Assembly: GCF_014200455.1 (NCBI RefSeq)
Contig: NZ_JACHBW010000002.1
Span: 124,001-188,000 of the forward strand
Reading direction: 5' to 3'
Length of the DNA stretch: 64,000 nucleotides
Source: Paraburkholderia bannensis
GTDB lineage: Bacteria; Pseudomonadota; Gammaproteobacteria; Burkholderiales; Burkholderiaceae
Part shown: piece after piece, positions 31,981-40,698 of the stretch
Layout of the letters: each line of letters opens with the position of its first letter
How positions within the stretch are numbered: position 1 is the stretch's first letter
Translations under genes and position numbers: made by a program
Notes under the pieces: model-generated
The model's database searches: none
The model's input: only the letters and a program-made list of their open reading frames with translations
Told to the model about the DNA's origin: nothing

Positions 31981-33147
31981 TCAATCGCCAGCCAGCTTCC
32001 ACTTGCCGCCAACGATCTGAACCATCACGCGCGCCCGCTGATCGAGGCCCGCATGATCGCTTGCACTCATATTGAAGATGCCGTGTGCGCCGGCCACATC
32101 GCGGGTGCCTTCGAGCGCCTTGCGCAGCGCCTCGCGAAACGCCTGGGTGCCCGGTTGCCCAGCCTTGAGCGCGACGGGAATCGCATGCTGCAACAAGAGC
32201 CCCGCGTCCCACGCGTGACCGCCGAATGTGGAAATGGAACCCGCGCCATACGCCTTCTCATAGGCGGCCTTGTAGGCGAGCGCCGATTGCTTCACGGGAT
32301 TCGTATCGGGCAGTTGATCGGCGACCAGTAGCGGGCCGGCAGGCAGATACGTGCCCTCGCAGTCCTTGCCGCACACGCGCAGGAAATCGTTGTTGGCAAT
32401 GCCGTGCGTCTGATAGTACTTGCCCGCGTAGCCGCGCTCCTTGAGCGTTTTTTGCGGCAGCGCGGCGGGCGTTCCCGCGCCTGCGATCAGCACGGCGTCC
32501 GGATGCTGCGACACCATCTTCAGCACCTGGCCGGTCACCGACGCGTCGTTGCGTGCGAAACGTTCGTTGGCGACGAGCTTGATGCCCTGCTTCGCCGCGG
32601 CCGCGCCGAACGCCTTGTACCAGCTTTCGCCGTAGGCATCCGCGAAGCCAATGAAGGCCACCGTCTTCACGCCGTGCGCGGCCATGTGCTGCGCAATCGC
32701 TTCGGCCATCAGCTGATCGTTCTGCGGCGTCTTGAAGACCCACGCGCGCTTTGCGTCCATCGGCTCGACGATCGAGGCGGCGGCGGCCATCGAGATCATC
32801 GGCGTGGAGGTTTCGGCGGCGACGTCGATCATCGCCAGCGAATTCGGTACGACCGTCGAGCCGAGCAGCGCGTCGACGTGGTCTTCGCTGATGAGCTTGC
32901 GCGTGTTCTTGACGGCCTGGGTGGAATCGGTGGCGTCGTCGAGGACGATGTAATCGACCTTCTGGCCCGCAATTTCCTTCGGCAGCAGCGCGACCGTGTT
33001 TTTCTCCGGAATGCCCAGCGAGGCCGCCGGGCCCGTGGCGGACAGCGTCACGCCAATCTTCACGTCTGCGTGCGCCGCGCCTGCCATTGCGGCAAACATC
33101 CCCGTCGCGGCCACGGCCGCGCCCATCCAACGCCAAACCAACTGCAT
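31981..33147 (-). CDS. HAAT-family substrate-binding protein, copy 2
   Basis: A 388-residue periplasmic binding protein and paralogue of copy 1, sharing KIGVTLSATGPAASLGIPEK and long identical blocks such as THGIANNDFLRVCGKDCEG. The signal peptide ends AGAAHADV. The ATG was chosen because AAGGAG lies just upstream; a GTG two codons earlier overlaps that site. It has its own terminator, so it may be expressed independently of copy 1 and give system A two ligand specificities. Confidence 0.9.
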   Translation of the reverse strand: MQLVWRWMGAAVAATGMFAAMAGAAHADVKIGVTLSATGPAASLGIPEKNTVALLPKEIAGQKVDYIVLDDATDSTQAVKNTRKLISEDHVDALLGSTVVPNSLAMIDVAAETSTPMISMAAAASIVEPMDAKRAWVFKTPQNDQLMAEAIAQHMAAHGVKTVAFIGFADAYGESWYKAFGAAAAKQGIKLVANERFARNDASVTGQVLKMVSQHPDAVLIAGAGTPAALPQKTLKERGYAGKYYQTHGIANNDFLRVCGKDCEGTYLPAGPLLVADQLPDTNPVKQSALAYKAAYEKAYGAGSISTFGGHAWDAGLLLQHAIPVALKAGQPGTQAFREALRKALEGTRDVAGAHGIFNMSASDHAGLDQRARVMVQIVGGKWKLAGD

Positions 33148-33790
33148 CTCCACTCCTTCGATCGTCGTTTTCTTTTTTGCACCGGAGAATCGAGAGTCGG
33201 CAACTTCCGGTTTCGAATCAGGCAGGGTTCACGCGCCGATGCGCCAGTCAGCGCAGGTCGTTAATGCTGACCGCATGGTCGGCGAATGGCGAGTGTAACG
33301 GAGCGATGTTTCGCGGAGCAAGCGCTTTCCAGCGGCTTACAGCGCGGATGCAACGGTGAGGAAAACGATGATAGGCGAGCGCCGGAGAACAGCAGGAGGG
33401 ATACCGCGAACAAACACAGCGGAGGGAAAAGCGGGGATGGAGAACGGAGAGGCCCGGCGATAAAAGCCGAAGCAGAATATTAAAAGCGCAGTTGGATTTT
33501 CATCCAACTGCGCTTCCTTGTCCGGGCACTTTGTGCCTCAGTTGTCTCCTCGTTCTCCACCTGCAAATTTGGTGCATCAGAACTAGGTGAAACTTTAACT
33601 TTCGCACCCCCGACGGGCAACTAGCATTTACCCTAGTGGTGCAGCGCGGCACCGATTTGGGGCGCACCGACACAGCTTTGTCGCATTTCGCAATCGTCCG
33701 GCAAGCCGCGCGGGGGCCGTGTGGATAGCACACGGAGGCGCTCATTCTCACGCGAATAGCCACGTGAAGCAAGCTCGCCGCCGCACAAAA
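33148..33790. other. Intergenic region between the two HAAT systems
   Basis: No gene is supported. It contains the hairpin at 33484-33515 and, at 33620-33637, inverted ACTAG/CTAGT arms eight bases apart, with another ACTAG at 33582. A short open frame on the minus strand has no ribosome binding site or family resemblance. Confidence 0.45.
33484..33515 (-). terminator. Terminator for HAAT system B
   Basis: A perfect 14-base stem with a four-base loop is followed on the minus strand by TTTTAATATT. It lies 275 bases beyond the livM stop codon, so an unrecognised element or long 3' UTR lies between. Confidence 0.75.
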
Positions 33791-34762
33791 TCACGCGCGC
33801 AGCGGCCGCACCCTCGCCACGATCTCGCCGACGATCCCCCGCCTGAACGCCAATACGCAGGCGATAAAAATCAGCCCCGTGACAATGGTTGCGGACTCGC
33901 CCAGCGAGCGGAACCAGTCCACGCCAGTCACCGACGCCAACGCGCTGCCGATATCGCCCAGCCGGTCTTCCAGCGCGACGATCAGCGCCGCGCCCAGCAG
34001 CGGCCCGAACAGCGTGCCCATGCCGCCCACCAGCGTCATCAGGATCACGAGGCCGGACATGGTCCAGTAGGCGTCGCCGAGCGTCTCGAAGCCCAGCACC
34101 AGCACCTTGAGCGAGCCGGCCAGCCCGGCCAGCCCGGCGGACAGCACGAAGGCGAGCAGTTTGAAGCGGTCGGTGTCATAGCCGAGCGAAATCGCGCGCG
34201 GCTCGTTCTCTTTGATCGCTACCAGCACTTGGCCAAACGGCGAATGCACGATGCGCACGATCAGCATGAACGCCAGCACCATCACCACCAGCACGACGTA
34301 GTAGAGCGAGAGATCGGAATCGAGCGACAGAAGGCCGAACAGCTTGCCGCGCGGCACGGCTTGCAGGCCGTCCTCGCCGTGCGTGAACGGCGCCTGCAGG
34401 AACACGAAGTAGACCATCTGCGCGAGCGCGAGCGTGACCATCGAGAAGTAGATGCCCTGCCGACGGATCGCGAAAATACCGACGATCATGCCAAGCGCCG
34501 TCGCCACCGCCGTGCCAACCAGCACGCCCAGCTCAGGCGTGAAGCCCAGCGTCTGAACCGCGTAGCCGGTGGTATAGCCCGCGCTCGCCAGAAACATCGC
34601 ATGCCCGAACGACAGCAGCCCCGTATAGCCGATCAACAGGTTGAAGGCGGCGGCGAACAACGCGAAGCACAGCACCTTCATCACGAAGAGCGGATAAGCG
34701 CCCGCGAAAGGCGCCGCGATCAGCGCGATCAGCAGCAGCGCATATAGCACTTTTCTTTGCAT
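33791..34762 (-). CDS. livM: HAAT-family ABC permease LivM (system B)
   Basis: A 323-residue permease with about nine membrane segments and the LivM motif NLLIGYTGLLSFGHAMFL. The conserved IKENEPRAISLGY loop couples to the ATPase. It starts at an ATG overlapping the livH stop (TGATG). The long upstream extension of the open frame is the shadow of livH and was discarded. It is the last gene of system B. Confidence 0.93.
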   Translation of the reverse strand: MQRKVLYALLLIALIAAPFAGAYPLFVMKVLCFALFAAAFNLLIGYTGLLSFGHAMFLASAGYTTGYAVQTLGFTPELGVLVGTAVATALGMIVGIFAIRRQGIYFSMVTLALAQMVYFVFLQAPFTHGEDGLQAVPRGKLFGLLSLDSDLSLYYVVLVVMVLAFMLIVRIVHSPFGQVLVAIKENEPRAISLGYDTDRFKLLAFVLSAGLAGLAGSLKVLVLGFETLGDAYWTMSGLVILMTLVGGMGTLFGPLLGAALIVALEDRLGDIGSALASVTGVDWFRSLGESATIVTGLIFIACVLAFRRGIVGEIVARVRPLRA

Positions 34763-35646
34763 CACCGTTCCTTGCCGAAGAGGCCGGCGGGGCGAACCAG
34801 CAGCACGATCGCCATGATGACGAACACCACGGTCGCGGACGCCTCCGGCCAGAACACGCGCGTAAAGCCTTCGATCACGCCAAGCAGCAGCCCCGTGAGG
34901 ATCGAGCCCATGATCGAACCCATGCCGCCGATCACCACCACGGCGAACACCGTGATGATCATCGGCTGTCCCATCAGCGGCGAGACCTGGATCACGGGCG
35001 CGGCCAGCACCCCGGCGAACGCCGCGAGCGCGACGCCGAAGCCGTAGGTCAGCGTGATCATCAGCGGCACGTTGATGCCGAACGCCTCGACGAGCTTGGG
35101 GTTTTCCGTGCCCGCGCGCAGATACGCGCCAAGACGCGTTTTCTCGATCACGAACCAGGTGGCGAAGCACACGGCCAGCGACGCCACCACGACCCACGCG
35201 CGATAATTGGGCAGATACATGAAGCCGAGGTTGGTTGCGCCCGCAAGCAGATCGGGCACGTCATACGGTTGCCCGGACGCGCCATAGATCGAACGGAACA
35301 CGCCCTCCACCACCAGCGTCAAACCGAAAGTCAGCAGGAGTCCATACAGATGATCGAGCCGATACAGCCAGCGCAGCATCGAACGCTCGATCAGCACACC
35401 AAGCAGTCCCACCACCAGCGGCGCGACGAAAATCATCACCCAATAGGGCAGATTGAAGTAAGCGAGGCCCATCCACGTGAGCATCGCGCCCAGCATGAAC
35501 AACGCGCCATGAGCGAAGTTGATCACGTTGAGCATGCCGAAGATCACCGCGAGGCCCAGGCTCAGGATCGCGTAAAACGACCCGTTCACGAGCCCGAGCA
35601 ACAACTGGCTCAGCATTGCCGGAAGCGGAATGCCAAAGATCATCAT
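34762..35646 (-). CDS. livH: HAAT-family ABC permease LivH (system B)
   Basis: A 294-residue permease with the LivH signature GLVNGSFYAILSLGLAVIFG and INFAHGALFMLGA. Two adjacent ATGs begin the protein; AAAGGCGG lies just upstream. A GTG seven codons earlier is less likely. It follows the binding protein by about 80 bases. Confidence 0.93.
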   Translation of the reverse strand: MMIFGIPLPAMLSQLLLGLVNGSFYAILSLGLAVIFGMLNVINFAHGALFMLGAMLTWMGLAYFNLPYWVMIFVAPLVVGLLGVLIERSMLRWLYRLDHLYGLLLTFGLTLVVEGVFRSIYGASGQPYDVPDLLAGATNLGFMYLPNYRAWVVVASLAVCFATWFVIEKTRLGAYLRAGTENPKLVEAFGINVPLMITLTYGFGVALAAFAGVLAAPVIQVSPLMGQPMIITVFAVVVIGGMGSIMGSILTGLLLGVIEGFTRVFWPEASATVVFVIMAIVLLVRPAGLFGKER

Positions 35647-35726
35647 GAAAACCGCCTTTAACGGCACGGGTTGACGTATGACGCGCGGCGCGCAGGCGCG
35701 CCACGCGCATCAGGCTTTGAAGCCGC

Positions 35727-36944
35727 CTACTTCCACAGCGCGCACTTCGATTCCGCCTTCGACGTATAAGCCTGCTCGCCCGGAATCGTCTGCACGACCT
35801 TGTAAAGATCCCACGGCCCCTTCGACTCGGACGGTTTCTTCACTTCGACCAGATACATGTCGTGAATCAGCACGCCGTCCTGGCGGATATAGCCGTTGCT
35901 CGTGTAGAAGTCGTTGATCTTCGTCTTCTTGAGTTGCGCCATGACCTTGTCGGAGTCGGTCGAACCCACGGCCTGCACCGCCTTCAGGTAGTTCGTCACC
36001 ACCGAGTAGTCGGCGGCCTGAAGCTCGGACGGCATCTTCTTCGTCTGCTCGTAATAGCGCTGCGCCCACTTGCGCGTGGCGTCGTTCTGGTCCCAGTACC
36101 AGCCGCTCGTCAGCACGAGGCCCTGCGTGGTATCGAGTCCCAGGCTCTTAACGTCGGGCAGGAACATCAGCAGCGCGGCGATCTTCATCGTTTTGGTGAT
36201 GCCGAACTCCTTCGACGCCTTGATCGCATTGACCGAGTCGCCGCCCGCATTCGCCAGCCCCAGCACCTGGGCCTTCGAAGCCTGCGCCTGCAACAGGAAC
36301 GACGAGAAGTCCGATGCCGAGAGCGGATGGCGCACTTCGCCCAGCACCTGGCCGCCGTTGGCCTTCACCACGTCCGCCGTGTTCTTTTCGAGCGACTTGC
36401 CGAACGCGTAATCGGCGGTCAGGAAGAACCACGATTTGCCGCCCTGCTTGAGCACCGCGAGGCCCGTGCCCTTGGCGAGCGCGACCGTGTCGTAGCCGTA
36501 GTGAATCGTGTACGGCGTGCATTGCTCGTTGGTCAGCGCATCAGTGCCCGCGCCGGTGTTGAAGTAGACGCGCTTCTTCTCCTGCGCAACCTGATTCATC
36601 GCCAGTGCCGTCGCCGAATTGGTGCCGCCGAGCAGCATGTCGATGCCGTCACGGTCCATCCATTCGCGCGCCTTCGATGCGGCGATATCAGCCTTGTTCT
36701 GGTGATCGGCGTACACGATCTCGATCGGCTTGCCATTCACCTTGCCGCCGAAGTCGGCGATTGCCATCTTGATCGCGGCGAGGCCGCCCTGGCCGTCATC
36801 GTCCGCATAAAGACCTGACATATCCGTGATGAAGCCGATCTTCACCGCGTCGTTCGCGGCCTGCGCATTCCCCGCGCAAAGCGCTGTAGCTGCTGCCGTG
36901 GCGGCTACATAAACCGCGAGCCTCGCGAGCGTGGTCTTCTTCAT
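35727..36944 (-). CDS. HAAT-family substrate-binding protein (system B)
   Basis: A 405-residue periplasmic binding protein of the Peripla_BP_6 family. The signal peptide ends AGNAQAAN, followed by DAVKIGFITDMSGLYADDDGQGG. It is only distantly related to the two system A proteins. Blocks such as WFFLTADYAFGKSLEKNT resemble binding proteins for aromatic acids, amides and short organic acids rather than classical LivK; the ligand is inferred only from the neighbouring catabolic genes. Confidence 0.9.
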   Translation of the reverse strand: MKKTTLARLAVYVAATAAATALCAGNAQAANDAVKIGFITDMSGLYADDDGQGGLAAIKMAIADFGGKVNGKPIEIVYADHQNKADIAASKAREWMDRDGIDMLLGGTNSATALAMNQVAQEKKRVYFNTGAGTDALTNEQCTPYTIHYGYDTVALAKGTGLAVLKQGGKSWFFLTADYAFGKSLEKNTADVVKANGGQVLGEVRHPLSASDFSSFLLQAQASKAQVLGLANAGGDSVNAIKASKEFGITKTMKIAALLMFLPDVKSLGLDTTQGLVLTSGWYWDQNDATRKWAQRYYEQTKKMPSELQAADYSVVTNYLKAVQAVGSTDSDKVMAQLKKTKINDFYTSNGYIRQDGVLIHDMYLVEVKKPSESKGPWDLYKVVQTIPGEQAYTSKAESKCALWK

Positions 36945-37050
36945 TGCTGTCTCCTTTCACTGGTGGCGTTGTGATGCCGCGTTGTTATTCAGCGTTTTTC
37001 AGGCAAGGCAAAACAGGACGGATCGCGAGCGCACGCGAAACCGATGCGAA

Positions 37051-37812
37051 CTAGACTCCAAGCAGATCGTGCAGCACCGGCATCTTCCCTTCGAGTTCGG
37101 CGATGCCGAAGCGCTCGACGATGCGTCCGTGCTCCATCACATAGAAACGGTCGGCGAGCGGCGCGGCGAAGCGGAAGTTCTGCTCGACCATCACGATGGT
37201 GTAGCCGCGCGACTTGAGTGTGACGATCATGCGCGCAAGCGTCTGCACGATCACGGGTGCGAGGCCCTCGGAAATCTCGTCGAGCAGCAGCAGGTTGGCG
37301 CCCGTGCGCAAAATGCGCGCGACGGCCAGCATCTGCTGCTCGCCGCCCGAAAGCCGCGTACCCTGGCTATGCCGACGTTCGGCGAGATTGGGGAACAGCG
37401 TGTAGATCTCGTCGATCGACATGCCTTGTGCGCCTTTGACGCCAATCGCGGGCGGCAGCAGCAGATTCTCTTCGCACGACAGGCTCGCGAAAATGCCGCG
37501 TTCTTCCGGGCAATAACCGACGCCGCAATGCGCGATGCGATAAGTCGGCATCTGGATGGTTTCGCGCGCACCGATGCGGATCGATCCGGTGCGCCGCCCC
37601 GTGAGGCCCATGATCGCGCGCAGCGTCGTCGTGCGGCCCGCGCCGTTGCGGCCAAGCAGCGTAACGACCTCGCCGCGTTTCACCGATAGATCGACGCCAT
37701 GCAGGATGTGCGATTCGCCGTACCACGCCTGCAGGCCCGCGATCTCCAGCGCGCTTTCGCCCTCGCCCGACGCTGCCTGCGATTCACCACGCTGTTCGGT
37801 CACCGTGCTCAT
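37051..37812 (-). CDS. livF: HAAT-family ABC ATPase LivF (system B)
   Basis: A 253-residue ATPase with Walker A-like GRNGAGRTTTLRAIMG, in which the usual GKT/S lysine is replaced by arginine (GAGRTT). Signature LSGGEQQMLAVARIL and Walker B LLLLDEISEGLAP are otherwise normal; Walker B ends DE-I rather than DEP. Its start overlaps the livG stop by four bases. Lys-to-Arg in LivF Walker A is seen in related systems, so it may be active, but it is worth noting. Confidence 0.92.
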   Translation of the reverse strand: MSTVTEQRGESQAASGEGESALEIAGLQAWYGESHILHGVDLSVKRGEVVTLLGRNGAGRTTTLRAIMGLTGRRTGSIRIGARETIQMPTYRIAHCGVGYCPEERGIFASLSCEENLLLPPAIGVKGAQGMSIDEIYTLFPNLAERRHSQGTRLSGGEQQMLAVARILRTGANLLLLDEISEGLAPVIVQTLARMIVTLKSRGYTIVMVEQNFRFAAPLADRFYVMEHGRIVERFGIAELEGKMPVLHDLLGV

Positions 37813-38588
37813 GCGTGCGCCCCTGCGAGCGCGGCGTCGGCGCTGCCCATATAAGCTTCGGCCACCAGCGGATTCTTCGAGACTTCGGCATAGGTGCCTT
37901 CGGCGAGCACTTCGCCGCGTTGCAGGACCGTGATGGTGTCGGAGATGCCGGCGATCACGTTCATGTTGTGCTCGACCATCAGGATGGTGCGCCCCGTCGA
38001 TACCTTCTTGATGAGCGCCGTCACGCGATCCACGTCCTCGTGACCCATGCCTTGCGTGGGTTCGTCGAGCAGCATCAGCTCGGGTTCCATCGCCAGCGTG
38101 GTGGCGATTTCGAGCGCGCGCTTGCGTCCGTATGCGAGTTCCACGGTGGGCACATCGGCGAAATCGGTGAGGCCCACTTGCGTGAGCAGATCCATCGCGC
38201 GGTCGTCGAGTTCGGCCAGCGTGCGCTCGCTTTTCCAGAAGTGATAGGCGGTGCCCAGTTGCCGCTGCAGGCCGATACGCACGTTCTGCAACGCAGTCAA
38301 ATGCGGAAATACCGCCGAAATCTGAAACGAACGGATGATGCCGCGCCGCGCAATCTGCGCGGGCCGCTCGCTGGTGATGTCGATGCCGTTGAAGACGATG
38401 CGCCCCGCGCTCGGCACGAGAAATTTAGTCAGGAGATTGAAGCAAGTGGTTTTGCCCGCGCCATTTGGTCCAATGAGCGCGTGTATCGAACCGCGGCACA
38501 CGCGCAGGTTCACGCCGTTCACGGCTGTAAAGCCCTTGAACTGTTTCGTGAGGCCACGCGTTTCCAGAATCGTGTCGCCGAGAATCAT
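37809..38588 (-). CDS. livG: HAAT-family ABC ATPase LivG (system B)
   Basis: A 259-residue ATPase with Walker A GPNGAGKTTCFNLLTKF, the LivG-type signature LAYGRKRALEIATTL and Walker B LMLLDEPTQGMGHEDVDR. The start MILGDTILETRGLTKQF was chosen because GGAAGGG precedes it; the longer open frame has no homology. It is the first gene of system B. Confidence 0.93.
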   Translation of the reverse strand: MILGDTILETRGLTKQFKGFTAVNGVNLRVCRGSIHALIGPNGAGKTTCFNLLTKFLVPSAGRIVFNGIDITSERPAQIARRGIIRSFQISAVFPHLTALQNVRIGLQRQLGTAYHFWKSERTLAELDDRAMDLLTQVGLTDFADVPTVELAYGRKRALEIATTLAMEPELMLLDEPTQGMGHEDVDRVTALIKKVSTGRTILMVEHNMNVIAGISDTITVLQRGEVLAEGTYAEVSKNPLVAEAYMGSADAALAGAHA

Positions 38589-38982
38589 GTTCCCTTCCAC
38601 GCGAAGTAGTGGCTGATGCTTCGACTGGCTTCGTTGGGTTCGTGCTGGCATACACACGACAATGCATGGCGCGCCGGCGCATGCCTCCCCCGCTCTTTTC
38701 ATTCCGCGCCATTGTCTCGCCATTGATGCAGCGCAATCATTGGGATTTGCACTTACGGGTGAGCGGCAATTTTTGATCGAATTGACAAGAGTTTTTAGGC
38801 GCCGTTAGCGATGCGATCATCGCATGATGGCGACACGTTAGATACATTTCAGCCATAGCGCAGACGTGCCAAAGCACACACGCCGCATTTACGGCGCATG
38901 TCCTGGAAGTGGTTCGAAACACGGGCTTTGCTGCGCGTCGCCCAGCTTGCGTTGAAGCAATGCGCGCAGTTAAGCGCGCGCT
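38589..38982. other. Promoter region of HAAT system B
   Basis: No gene is seen. A 15-base palindrome, ATGCGAT-C-ATCGCAT, at 38811-38825 is a candidate operator for system B, by symmetry only. Confidence 0.4.
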
Positions 38983-40686
38983 TCAACCTGCGGGCACGGA
39001 GGCCATCGCCTCGCTGCGCACGGACGCGGCCGATCCCGCGCGGCGATCCTCGCGCAGCATCTGCGCAGCGCGCTCGGCGATCATCAGCGTGGGCGAATTG
39101 GTGTTGCCCGACGTGATGAACGGCATCACCGATGCATCCACCACGCGCAAGCCCACCACGCCACGCACACGCAGACGCGCATCGACCACCGCGTCGGCAT
39201 CGTCGGCGCGGCCCATGCGACAGGTGCCCACTGGATGGAAGATCGTCGTGCCGATGTTGCCGGCCGCCTCGCGCAACTCGCTTTCACTCTGGAACGCCAG
39301 TCCCGGCAGGATCTCGTGCGGCTGATAACGCGCAAGCGCCGCCGAAGCCGCAATGCGGCGCGTCAGGCGCAAGGCGTTGGCGGCCACGCGCAGATCGTGT
39401 TCGGTCGAAAGATAATTCGGCGCGATCACGGGCGCGTCTTCTGCACGCGCGGAAACCGCATGAATACTGCCGCGCGAAGCGGGCCGCAGATTGCACACCG
39501 AAGCCGTGAACGCATTGAAGCGATGCAAGGGCTCGCCGAAGCGATCGAGCGAAAGCGGCTGCACGTGATATTGCAGATCGGGGCGCGTGAGACCCGGATC
39601 GCTCGCATCGGATTTCGCAAAGGCACCCAGTTGCGAAGGCGCCATCGACATCGGCCCGCTTTGCATCAGCGCGTATTCCATGCCGATCAGCAGCTTGCCC
39701 CACCAGTGCGCCGACGCCGTGTTGAGCGTGCGCACGCCGTTCACGCGAAACGCCATGCGCAGTTGCAGATGGTCCTGGAGGTTTTCGCCCACGCCGCGCA
39801 GATCCTCGACGACATCCACGCCGATGCCGGCCAGACGCGCCGCATCGCCCACGCCGGAGCGCTCCAGCAATTGCGGCGAATTCACCGCGCCCGCGCTGAG
39901 AATCACCTCGCAGCGCGCGCGCGCGCGGTATGCCACATGAGCCGCATCGCCGCGATAATCGACGCCCACGCAACGCTTGCCGTCGAAGATCACCCGCTCG
40001 GTGAGCGCGCCCGTGACAACGGTGAGATTGGGCCGCTTCATCGCCGCGCGCAAGAACGCCTTCGACGCATTCCAGCGCACGCCGCGCTTCTGGTTCACAT
40101 CGAAATAACCAACGCCTTCGTTATTGCCGCGATTGAAATCGCTCGTCGCGGGAATGCCCTGCTCTTGAGCCGCCTGCGCGAAGGTTTCGAGAATCTGCCA
40201 TTTGAGGCGCTGCTTTTCCACGCGCCATTCGCCGCCCGCGCCGTGAAATTCGCTGGCGCCGCCGTGATAGTCCTCGCTGCGCTTGAAGACCGGCAGCACC
40301 GATTCCCACGACCAGCCCGAATCGCCGGTCACGCGTGCCCAGTTGTCGTAATCCTCGCGCTGGCCGCGCATATAGATCATGCCGTTGATCGACGACGATC
40401 CGCCCAGCACGCGCCCGCGCGGAAACGACAGCGCGCGCCCGTTGAGTCCTTTTTCCGAGGCGGTTTTATACAGCCAGTCCGTGCGCGGATTGCCGATGCA
40501 ATGCAGATAACCGACCGGAATATGAATCCAGTGATAGTCGTCCTTGCCGCCCGCTTCGAGCAGCAGCACGGTGACGTCCGGGTCCTGTGTCAGGCGGTTG
40601 GCGAGCACGCAGCCCGCCGTGCCCGCGCCGACGATCACGTAATCGAATTCACCCTCGATGCGGCGCGCAGTTGCTGAGTCTCCCAT
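38983..40686 (-). CDS. GMC-family FAD dehydrogenase, probable 3-hydroxypropionate dehydrogenase (HpdH-like)
   Basis: A 567-residue flavoprotein of the glucose-methanol-choline family. It has the FAD motif VIVGAGTAGCVLANRL, the RGRVLGGSSSINGMIYMRG block, AGAVNSPQLLERSGVG, and the catalytic pair in TTIFHPVGTCRMG and SGNTNSPTLMIAERAAQ. By family alone it could be choline or alcohol dehydrogenase. It lies 12 bases after mmsA with a LysR gene divergent to mmsA, the arrangement described for 3-hydroxypropionate degradation in Pseudomonas, where the GMC enzyme makes malonate semialdehyde. The substrate assignment rests on this context. Confidence 0.85.
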   Translation of the reverse strand: MGDSATARRIEGEFDYVIVGAGTAGCVLANRLTQDPDVTVLLLEAGGKDDYHWIHIPVGYLHCIGNPRTDWLYKTASEKGLNGRALSFPRGRVLGGSSSINGMIYMRGQREDYDNWARVTGDSGWSWESVLPVFKRSEDYHGGASEFHGAGGEWRVEKQRLKWQILETFAQAAQEQGIPATSDFNRGNNEGVGYFDVNQKRGVRWNASKAFLRAAMKRPNLTVVTGALTERVIFDGKRCVGVDYRGDAAHVAYRARARCEVILSAGAVNSPQLLERSGVGDAARLAGIGVDVVEDLRGVGENLQDHLQLRMAFRVNGVRTLNTASAHWWGKLLIGMEYALMQSGPMSMAPSQLGAFAKSDASDPGLTRPDLQYHVQPLSLDRFGEPLHRFNAFTASVCNLRPASRGSIHAVSARAEDAPVIAPNYLSTEHDLRVAANALRLTRRIAASAALARYQPHEILPGLAFQSESELREAAGNIGTTIFHPVGTCRMGRADDADAVVDARLRVRGVVGLRVVDASVMPFITSGNTNSPTLMIAERAAQMLREDRRAGSAASVRSEAMASVPAG

Positions 40687-40698
40687 GACGCGCCTCGC

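Noticed and set aside
33500-33772. 90-codon minus-strand frame between the HAAT systems
   Set aside because: It ends inside the terminator hairpin, has no ribosome binding site and no family resemblance.
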